From Acidovorax sp. FJL06 (GTDB taxonomy: Bacteria > Pseudomonadota > Gammaproteobacteria > Burkholderiales > Burkholderiaceae_C), in contig NZ_QAJR01000025.1 in NCBI RefSeq assembly GCF_003852545.1, positions 1-64,000 on the forward strand: a DNA stretch of 64,000 nt. The letters are read 5' to 3'. Below, piece after piece: positions 55,290 through 62,462 of this stretch (positions are counted from its first letter, which is position 1; the number at the start of each line of letters is the position of its first letter). Both the position numbers and the translations under genes were made by a program. The notes below the pieces were generated by a model. That model worked only from the letters and a program-made list of their open reading frames with translations. It did not search any database and had not been told where the DNA came from.

Positions 55290-55622
55290 ATGACTGTTTG
55301 TCCCATCTGCAAATCCACCCACGTGACCACCCGACAAGTCGGCCGCGATACCGGAAGAACCCTCGGCGGTGTCGCCGGAGCCGCCAGCGGCGCTGCCAGC
55401 ACCTGGTCCGGTGCCCAGGTCGGCGCTTCTTTCGGGGCGGTTGGTGGCCCCGTTGGTATCGCTATCGGCGGCATCGCCGGTGCCCTGCTGGGCGGTCTGC
55501 TCGGCGCCACGGCGGGCTCCGTCGCTGGCAGCCGTTTGGGCGACGTCGTTGACGAGCACTACCTCGGCAACAGCGAATGCCAGGACTGCGGGGCGGTGTT
55601 CACTAGCCCCTCCCGTTCTTGA
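55290..55622 (+). CDS. Glycine-zipper protein with zinc-ribbon ends
   Basis: A 110-aa protein. The ends carry CPIC (4-7) and CQDC (98-101), which could join into one zinc ribbon. Between them (about 22-85) is an extremely Gly/Ala-rich hydrophobic stretch with GGPVGIAIGGIAGALLGGLLGATAG, a glycine-zipper membrane segment. It may insert in membranes. AAGGAG precedes ATG 55290. Similar small genes accompany integrative elements. Confidence 0.75.
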   Translation: MTVCPICKSTHVTTRQVGRDTGRTLGGVAGAASGAASTWSGAQVGASFGAVGGPVGIAIGGIAGALLGGLLGATAGSVAGSRLGDVVDEHYLGNSECQDCGAVFTSPSRS

Positions 55623-55678
55623 CCCTGCGGCCGCTGCTCTTTCCTCCATCTCTCCCATCTTCACTTCGAAAGCACCTC

Positions 55679-56653
55679 ATGTCCCACCTCATCGAAACCA
55701 TGGCCCATGTCGGCCAGACCCCCTGGCATCAACTGGGCAATGCACTGCCCAAGAAACAACCCATCGACGTCTGGGCACAGGCCGCTGGCATGCAATGGCA
55801 CATCCGGGAGACCCCGGTGCGGTATCTCGCCACCGACGACAGCTCCAACCTCTACGGCGAAGCCATGGAGTTTCCCGACCAGAAGGTGCTGTACCGCAGC
55901 GATACGAAGGCCCCCTTGTCCGTGGTGTCGGGCCGCTACCAGGTGGTCCAGCCCAAGGAGGTGCTGGAGTTCTACCGGGATCTCACGGAGGTCTCTGGCT
56001 ACGAGCTCGAGACCGCTGGTGTTCTCAAGGCCGGGCGCAAGTTCTGGGCACTGGCCCGCACGGGCAAGACCTCGGCCCTCAAGGGCAACGATGTGGTCAA
56101 CGGCTATCTGCTGCTCGCCACCTCCTGCGACGGTAGCCTGGCCACCACCGCCACGCCCACCACGATCCGGGTGGTCTGCAACAACACCCTGTCGATTGCC
56201 CTCAGTGGTGCCACCAGCGCCATCAAGGTGCCTCACAGCACGACCTTTGATGCCCAGGCCGTGAAGAAGCAGTTGGGCATCGCAGTCTCCCAATGGGACA
56301 GCTTCATGTACCGCATGAAGACGCTCTCGGAGCGCAAGGTCAAGAGCCATGAGTCCATGAACTACTTCCTCAAGGTGCTGTGCCAGACGGATGCCCATGC
56401 CGATCAGGCCATGGGTCTCACGAACGAGCGCGCCCTCAAGAAGGTCCAGGCGATGTACGAGGGCCAGGGCCGCGGTGCTGAACTCCAGGCTGCCAAAGGA
56501 ACTGCTTGGGGCCTGCTGTGCGCCGTCACCGAGTTCGTGGACCACGAGCGGCGCGCTCGCAGCCAGGAATACCGGCTCGACAGCGCCTGGTTCGGCCAGG
56601 GCGCAGCCCTCAAGCAACGTGCGCTGGAGCAGGCGCTGCAGTTGGCTTCGTGA
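55679..56653 (+). CDS. DUF932 family phage/plasmid-like protein
   Basis: A 324-aa protein of the DUF932 (TIGR03299-like) family, starting MSHLIETMAHVGQTPWHQLGN and having DLTEVSGYELETAGVLKAGRKFWALARTG and TPTTIRVVCNNTLSIAL. The family is found in phages, plasmids and integrative elements near recombination genes; the role is unknown. ATG 55679 begins the conserved N-terminus. The next gene, yqaJ-like, is on the same strand. Confidence 0.85.
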   Translation: MSHLIETMAHVGQTPWHQLGNALPKKQPIDVWAQAAGMQWHIRETPVRYLATDDSSNLYGEAMEFPDQKVLYRSDTKAPLSVVSGRYQVVQPKEVLEFYRDLTEVSGYELETAGVLKAGRKFWALARTGKTSALKGNDVVNGYLLLATSCDGSLATTATPTTIRVVCNNTLSIALSGATSAIKVPHSTTFDAQAVKKQLGIAVSQWDSFMYRMKTLSERKVKSHESMNYFLKVLCQTDAHADQAMGLTNERALKKVQAMYEGQGRGAELQAAKGTAWGLLCAVTEFVDHERRARSQEYRLDSAWFGQGAALKQRALEQALQLAS

Positions 56654-56724
56654 GTGCCAAGTTCAACGGTCCAAAGCGCCGAAGCAAAAGAGCCTTCCTT
56701 CCTTTCTTTCCCCCCTTCCGCAGC

Positions 56725-56759
56725 AAAGCCCCGGCCCTTGAATGGGACCGGGGCTTTTT
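56725..56759 (+). terminator. Terminator-like hairpin before the YqaJ gene
   Basis: AAAGCCCCGG pairs with CCGGGGCTTT and an inner CCC/GGG, followed by TTTTTG. It lies about 23 bp upstream of the next Shine-Dalgarno. Confidence 0.85.
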
Positions 56760-56793
56760 GTTGTGCGGGAGTTTCTACATCCAAGGAGTCACC

Positions 56794-57822
56794 ATGTCTC
56801 AACCCTCTGTTCATACGGATTCCGTTTCTTCACCGTCTTCCTCGGCAATTCCCAAGGCCCGACCCGCTTTGAAGCTGGTCAAGACCAACACCCTCAAGCG
56901 TGACGATTGGCTGGAAGTTCGCAAGGGCGGTATTGGCAGTTCCGACGCTGCCGCCGCTGTGGGCCTGCATCCCTACAAGTCCCAGCTGCAACTGTGGATG
57001 GAGAAGACCGGGCGCGATGCCGGTTTGCCCGTGGTCGATCCCAATGATGACCAGAGCCCGATGTACTGGGGCACCCTGCTCGAACCCATCGTGGCAGCGC
57101 ACTACACCCGGCGCACGGGCAATCGGGTGCGGCGGGTCAATGCGGTGCTGCAGCACCCTGAACATCCTTGGATGCTGGCGAACCTCGACCGGGAGGTCAT
57201 GGGCGCTCCGGATGTCCAGATCCTGGAATGCAAGACGGCTGGCATCAACGGGGCCAGGCTGTGGCGCGATGGTGTGCCCGAGTATGTGCAACTGCAGGTA
57301 ATGCACCAACTGGCCGTGACCGGCAAGCTGGCCGCCGATGTGGCCGTGCTCATGGGCGGGCAGGAACTGCAGGTGTTCCGGATCGAACGGAACGCCGAGA
57401 TGATCGCTCAGCTCATCCAGTTGGAGCAGCAGTTCTGGGGCTATGTGGAGCGGGACCAGGAGCCCCCAGCCGATGGCTCGGACTCTGCGGACCTGGCTCT
57501 GCGTTGTCTCTATCCCCGTGACAGTGGCACCACGCTGGATCTCTCCAGCGACCTGGAGATGTCAGCCGTGTTCTCTGACCTGCTGGCGGTGCGGGAGGTC
57601 ATCACCGCCCAGACCGCACTGGAAGCTCAACTCAAGCAACGCATCCAGCAGCGCATGGGCGAAGCCACACGGGCGGTATTCGAGACTGGGGAAGTGTCCT
57701 GGAAACGCAGCAAGGACGGAACTGCCCTGGACACCGCGCAGTTGCTCAAGGACCAGCCCGAGCTGGCACAGGCCTACCCACTCACCAAGCCAGGGAGTCG
57801 GCGGTTTCTGGTGCAGCAGTAG
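56794..57822 (+). CDS. YqaJ-type viral recombinase exonuclease
   Basis: A 342-aa lambda-exonuclease-like protein. After a short disordered lead it has WLEVRKGGIGSSDAAAAVGLHPYKS near residue 32, GTLLEPIVAAHYTRRTG, MLANLDREVMG, and the nuclease core VQILECKTAG near 145, followed by YVQLQVMHQLAVTG. This matches the PD-(D/E)XK nuclease of phage recombination systems, which resects ends for a RecT-like partner. AAGGAG precedes ATG 56794. No recT gene is seen; the next gene may fill that place. Confidence 0.9.
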   Translation: MSQPSVHTDSVSSPSSSAIPKARPALKLVKTNTLKRDDWLEVRKGGIGSSDAAAAVGLHPYKSQLQLWMEKTGRDAGLPVVDPNDDQSPMYWGTLLEPIVAAHYTRRTGNRVRRVNAVLQHPEHPWMLANLDREVMGAPDVQILECKTAGINGARLWRDGVPEYVQLQVMHQLAVTGKLAADVAVLMGGQELQVFRIERNAEMIAQLIQLEQQFWGYVERDQEPPADGSDSADLALRCLYPRDSGTTLDLSSDLEMSAVFSDLLAVREVITAQTALEAQLKQRIQQRMGEATRAVFETGEVSWKRSKDGTALDTAQLLKDQPELAQAYPLTKPGSRRFLVQQ

Positions 57823-57876
57823 CTGGAGCTAAACAGACCGCAGAGCACCACATCGCATACCCATCAACCACTCACA

Positions 57877-57916
57877 GCGGACCTCCACCACATCGGTGGG
57901 GGTCCGCTTCTTTTTG
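57877..57916 (+). terminator. Terminator-like hairpin before the metal-binding protein gene
   Basis: A long stem (GCGGACC-T-CCACC with its complement) followed by TTCTTTTT, ending directly before the GAAAGGA ribosome site of the next gene. Confidence 0.8.
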
Positions 57917-57933
57917 TCTCGAAAGGAACCACC

Positions 57934-58959
57934 ATGCTCAAAGGTTTGGCATTGACACCCCCGGTCATTGGCCGGATATCGATTGGCAAAGTCGTGGAGA
58001 AGAACGGCAAGCGCTTGCCGGAGAAGGATGACGAATTCACAATCACCAGCCAGGTGCAAAACCGCGATGGCTGGGTAAACCACCCGCTCGATGAGCAGTT
58101 GCGCAAGGACAAGAACACCAAGCTGCGCAGCATTCCCGTGCGCCTGTTGTTTGACGATCCTCATCTCAGCCTGCGGGCCAACTACACGATGTTCGACCGC
58201 GCCAGCGGACGGCCCCTGTGTGTGGGCAACGGGGAAACCTGCAAGCGGGCCACCCTGTCCGGGATGCAGAGCTTTGCATGCCCGTCACCACAGTCCTGTC
58301 CATTGGCCGAAGGCGGCAACTGCAAGCCCTACGGGCGCTTGAATGTGCGTGTCGATGTGGAAGGAACCGGGAGTGATGAACTGGGCAGCTTTGTGCTGCG
58401 CACCACCGGGTTCAACAGCATTCGCACGCTCTCGGCACGGCTGCGGTATTTCCAAGCGGTGTCCGGTGGAATGCTGTCCACCTTGCCACTGGAGCTGCGT
58501 TTGCGCGGCAAGTCCACCACGCTATCGCATCGCACGCCGATCTACTACGTGGACCTCACACTCAGGGCGGAGACCACGCTGGTGCAGGCCATCCAGCGCG
58601 CCCGGACGGAATGGGAGGCGCGCAAGGCTGCGGGGATGGACCAGGTGGCGCTGGATGAAGCGGCAAGGGCCGGGTTTGCGCTTGGGGAGTTTGAGGAGTC
58701 CGAGGAGGACGGGGCTACCGTGGTCGAGGAGTTTTATCCGGACACGGAAGGAGGTTCCGGAGATGGGCTGGACCAGGGCCCTCAGGATGCCGGGCACGGG
58801 CCATCGCAGCTACAGAGCGCAGGACAGAGGCAATCCGGCCTCCATCGCAACCTCGGCCACAAGCTGGGGGAACGGCTGAAGGCTCAGGGCATGGCGCCCA
58901 TCGGGGCAACTCGCTCTGGATCGGTTGTGGATGCAGGGGTGGGCCATGGCAGCGGCTGA
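57934..58959 (+). CDS. Integrative-element protein with cysteine cluster, RDF-like
   Basis: A 341-aa protein usually annotated only as hydrolase or metal-binding. It begins LTPPVIGRISIGKVVEKNGKRLPEKDDEFTITS, and has a cysteine cluster NGETCKRATLSG ... FACPSPQSCPLAEGGNCKPYGR (about residues 95-135) likely to hold metal. The N-terminal GRI-x-GK ... F-x-x-T-S layout resembles phage Gp3-like recombination directionality factors, which would fit an integrative element; this is inference. The last 70 residues look disordered. Confidence 0.65.
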   Translation: MLKGLALTPPVIGRISIGKVVEKNGKRLPEKDDEFTITSQVQNRDGWVNHPLDEQLRKDKNTKLRSIPVRLLFDDPHLSLRANYTMFDRASGRPLCVGNGETCKRATLSGMQSFACPSPQSCPLAEGGNCKPYGRLNVRVDVEGTGSDELGSFVLRTTGFNSIRTLSARLRYFQAVSGGMLSTLPLELRLRGKSTTLSHRTPIYYVDLTLRAETTLVQAIQRARTEWEARKAAGMDQVALDEAARAGFALGEFEESEEDGATVVEEFYPDTEGGSGDGLDQGPQDAGHGPSQLQSAGQRQSGLHRNLGHKLGERLKAQGMAPIGATRSGSVVDAGVGHGSG

Positions 58960-59074
58960 CAAAGCAGAGAGGCTGCGCGCCGGTCGATCTGCACCGTTGG
59001 TGCAGGTGTACACGGCGGGGCTGCGGTGGGAGACGGAGCCGATGGTCATGGCGTGGACGCGATGCCGCGCCTAG
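58946..59074 (+). CDS. Possible 42-aa small protein
   Basis: ATG 58946 overlaps the preceding gene by 14 bp and reads MAAADKAERLRAGRSAPLVQ through ETEPMVMAWTRCRA to a TAG. It may be a genuine small gene of the module or the stub of one cut by the adjacent IS3 remnant. No homologue is recognised. Confidence 0.35.
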   Translation: MAAADKAERLRAGRSAPLVQVYTAGLRWETEPMVMAWTRCRA

Positions 59075-59099
59075 AATCTTTCCGCACCGCTTGCCGCGG

Positions 59100-59531
59100 C
59101 TATGCGGTTTCCCGAGCAGGATCTATTGCAATGGCATGTGGTGGCGGGCTGGATGGTGCGTCAGAGCGTCGTTTTGGCTTTATCTTGGGCTGTTCTTCAT
59201 TCCCGCTCTCACGCTCCTGCAGGCCGCCTTGATCGGGATTGAGCCAGACCACGATCTGGTTGGGATTGCGGATGTCATAGAGCGTCGCGATCTGACGGCT
59301 GGAACGCTGCTCGCGATTCTGATGAGCTAGCACCTGCAACTTGAGTTGCGCACTGTACGTGCTGCGCTTGGGGCTCAAACCGTAGAAGTCGTGCAGGCTG
59401 TGGTGGTTCACCTACGTGCGGACCTTCTCCTCGGGAACCGACCACCGTCGGGCCAAGAGCTTTGCGCCGCCTTCGCGTGCCAAGAAGCTTTGAACCACTA
59501 CCAGCTTGGACTCTGTTTTGTACCTCTTCAT
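59100..59531 (-). pseudogene. IS3-family orfA pseudogene with in-frame stop
   Basis: Reads MKRYKTESKLVVVQSFLAREGG and ARRWSVPEEKVRT, then a TAG (59410-59412) where related OrfA proteins have Trp, then VNHHSLH ... GLSPKRSTYSAQLKLQVLAHQ and LYDIRNPNQIVVW. It has the leucine-rich helix-turn-helix pair of IS3 OrfA. No orfB follows. A dead insertion sequence remnant beside the integrative-element module. Confidence 0.8.
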
Positions 59532-59636
59532 GAAACCCCTTGGAGTTTGTCCAGCTTCTGAGGGGCAGTTCAAATCCGGGGCGATTCGGTGGGCGATTAG
59601 CAAGTAGCATTCACTCATCACTGCTCTATAAGAACA

Positions 59637-62462
59637 ATGGAATTAAGCAATTTCCGCCCGCTTCAGTCGCGCTGGCCAAACTTGTATGAACATGCCCGTT
59701 TTGCGGAAGGTTATGCGTATTCCGACCCCCAGACTGCCGTTATCAAACTACGCTGCTTTGCGGAGGTGCTCGTCGGCATCATCTTCCAAGACCTGAGGCT
59801 TCCCAGCGATCCAGGCGATGGTTTTTTTGAAAAGCTCAAGTCGCCCGACTTCCAGGACCTCGTAGGTCCGACCATTCTCCAGAAACTGCACGCCGTTCGC
59901 CTGCTGGGGAACAAGGCCGCCCATGGCCGGTCGATGAACTCGCAGACCTCGCTGTACCTGATTGAGGAAGCCTATCTTGTCGGCCAGTGGTTTTACAAGA
60001 CCTACAGCGGCGACATATCCGGCCACTACCCGCCCTTCCGCCCACCCGAACCCGCAACCAGGCCCACCGAGGCACCGGATGAGCTGGCCAGGAAACTGGC
60101 AGAAGCCAAAGAGCAACTGGCGCGTCTGGCGGCCGCTGAGGAGCCGGCCCTGAATAAGGCCGCCTCCCTTTATCAATCGCTGGACCAAGCAAGGATCCAG
60201 GATTTCAAGGCCGACGCGACGCAAGCCTCGATGTCAATCAACTTCAAGCCAGCAGCGCCCCCTCAGCAAATCGGTATCCGCGACGCGTTTTCCGAGTTCG
60301 ACCTGAGTGATGGACAGTCCGCACTGGTGGATCGACTCGAGGAGTTCCTGGACAGCGATGCGCAGAGCGTCTTCCTCCTCAAGGGCTACGCGGGCACCGG
60401 CAAGACCTTCATCACGAAGGGCTTGACGGAGTATTTCCGTGCCATCGGGCGCAACTTCATCCTGGCTGCACCGACAGGGAAGGCATCTAAGGTGATCGCC
60501 AGCAAGACCAAGTCTGAGGCGTACACGATCCACAAGACTATCTACTCGTTCGAGGACATCGCCGAGTACCGCGACGATGAGGAGGAGGGCACGGAGACGT
60601 TCAAGTTCTACGCGCAGTTGCGCGTGAACAATCTCTCGGCGGACACGGTCTACATCATCGACGAGGCGTCGATGATTTCCGACGTGTATCAGGAGGCGGA
60701 ATTTTTCCGTTTCGGTACCGGCTTCCTCTTGCGGGATTTTCTCAAGTTCGTCAACCTGGACCACAACGATCACAGCAAGAAGGTGATCTTCATTGGCGAC
60801 AACGCACAACTACCGCCGGTGGGGATGAATTTTTCGCCTGCACTGGACGAAGACTACTTGCTACGTGAACACCATGTACGTTCGACGAGCTTCGAGTTGA
60901 CGCAGGTGGTCCGGCAGAAGTCCGAGAGCGGCGTGATCGCCAACGCGATTCCGCTGCGGCAATCGCTGCAAGAAGGCGTCTTCAACCGACTGTCGATTGA
61001 CTTCGGATACCCAGACATCGAGGAGGTGACGCACAAGGATCTGATGGCCCGCTACCTGGGGTCGTGCGGCCACAAGATCAATGGAGAATCCATCATCATC
61101 GCCCACTCCAACTCAGATGTCGCTGACTACAACCGAAGAATCCGCGAGCACTTTTTCCCGGGCCATGCGCAGTTGATAGCCGGCGATAAGGTGATGGCTG
61201 TCTCGAACAGCGATGCTTATGGGTTGTTCATCTCCAACGGCGATTTCGGGTTGGTCCGCCAGGTGCTTGGCGAACCGGAGCTGCGCACCGTCACATTGAA
61301 GCGCAAGGCCCCGGACACCGAGCGCGTCGAGGAAATCCAGGTCCCCTTGACGTTCCGGGATGTGGAGATCGGCTTCAAGGACCTCGACGGACTGTCACAC
61401 TTCTTCCGAGCCAAGATCCTGGAAGACCTCCTGTACAACAAGGAGACCAACCTCTCTTCGGACCAGAACAAGGCGCTCTACCTGGATTTCTGTATCCGCA
61501 GCTCCGACCTGCCTAGGAAGAGCGTGGAGTTCAAGCACGCACTGAAATCCGATCCCTACTTCAATGCCTTGCGACTCAAGTTCGGTTACGCGATCACCTG
61601 CCACAAGGCCCAGGGCAGTGAGTGGAACCATGTGTTCGTCAAGTGCAAGAGCCACATGAGCCAGTTGACTTCCGACTACTTTCGCTGGTTCTATACGGCC
61701 ATTACCCGCACGGCAGGACACCTCTACCTACTCGATCCGCCGAACCTCACGCCTTGGAGCGATTCCGTACTCGTTTCGAACCCTGGCCTTGGCGTGGTCG
61801 CTGCACCTGGAGTGTCCAATTCGGTGCCGACCAGTGCGCCTGCGCCCTCCACTGGCGCTGCCCAGAGTTCAGCTCCAGACCTGCAGGGCGTCGAGGGTGC
61901 GTTCGGTATCCCCAACAGCGCGACTTTCTTGTGGGCGCTGCTGGCCGCAGTCCGCAAAAGCATCGAGCTGACAGCCATCGTGATCGACAGCATCCAGCAC
62001 CACCAGTACCAAGAAGCCTATGTGTTCAAGCGTGGCGTCGAACTGGCTCGGGTCAATATCGGCTACAGCGGCAAATGCAAGGTGACCCATGTCGTCGCCC
62101 CTTTGCTGACAGAACTGAGTTCTGAATTGGTCAACTTACTGATGCCGCTGAAGGGGTTGCCACTGGATTCCGTCGCGAGTGGCGCGGTGGGCGAAAAGAG
62201 CTTTTCCGAGCCCTTTCTCAATGATTTTCACCGGAAAGTGACGGAGTTGTGCGTTGAGGCTGGCATCGTCATCCGCACCGTCATGGAGCAGCAATGGTCC
62301 TTGCGCTACACGTTCACCCGATGGGGTGAAGTCGCTGTCTACGACGTTTGGTACAACGGAAAAGGTCAGATCGGGAAATGCGCGCCCCTGGCAACCGCAT
62401 GCTCGCCAGGCACCTTGGTGGGTGAGGTGGGCGTATTGCTGACGCAAGGGGTGCGGGCATGA
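59637..62462 (+). CDS. RecD-like SF1 helicase with DUF4145-like N-terminus
   Basis: A 941-aa protein in three parts. Residues 1-130 resemble the DUF4145/HEPN domain of type I restriction HsdR (AVIKLRCFAEVLVGIIF ... VRLLGNKAAHG). Residues about 225-700 are an SF1 helicase: LLKGYAGTGKTFITKGL (Walker A), VYIIDEASMISD (Walker B), FIGDNAQLPPVG, and ITCHKAQGSEWNHVFV, YTAITRTAGHLYLL. Residues about 740-941 are an unknown domain. It overlaps the TPR gene by 4 bp, a translationally coupled pair. Confidence 0.85.
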   Translation: MELSNFRPLQSRWPNLYEHARFAEGYAYSDPQTAVIKLRCFAEVLVGIIFQDLRLPSDPGDGFFEKLKSPDFQDLVGPTILQKLHAVRLLGNKAAHGRSMNSQTSLYLIEEAYLVGQWFYKTYSGDISGHYPPFRPPEPATRPTEAPDELARKLAEAKEQLARLAAAEEPALNKAASLYQSLDQARIQDFKADATQASMSINFKPAAPPQQIGIRDAFSEFDLSDGQSALVDRLEEFLDSDAQSVFLLKGYAGTGKTFITKGLTEYFRAIGRNFILAAPTGKASKVIASKTKSEAYTIHKTIYSFEDIAEYRDDEEEGTETFKFYAQLRVNNLSADTVYIIDEASMISDVYQEAEFFRFGTGFLLRDFLKFVNLDHNDHSKKVIFIGDNAQLPPVGMNFSPALDEDYLLREHHVRSTSFELTQVVRQKSESGVIANAIPLRQSLQEGVFNRLSIDFGYPDIEEVTHKDLMARYLGSCGHKINGESIIIAHSNSDVADYNRRIREHFFPGHAQLIAGDKVMAVSNSDAYGLFISNGDFGLVRQVLGEPELRTVTLKRKAPDTERVEEIQVPLTFRDVEIGFKDLDGLSHFFRAKILEDLLYNKETNLSSDQNKALYLDFCIRSSDLPRKSVEFKHALKSDPYFNALRLKFGYAITCHKAQGSEWNHVFVKCKSHMSQLTSDYFRWFYTAITRTAGHLYLLDPPNLTPWSDSVLVSNPGLGVVAAPGVSNSVPTSAPAPSTGAAQSSAPDLQGVEGAFGIPNSATFLWALLAAVRKSIELTAIVIDSIQHHQYQEAYVFKRGVELARVNIGYSGKCKVTHVVAPLLTELSSELVNLLMPLKGLPLDSVASGAVGEKSFSEPFLNDFHRKVTELCVEAGIVIRTVMEQQWSLRYTFTRWGEVAVYDVWYNGKGQIGKCAPLATACSPGTLVGEVGVLLTQGVRA

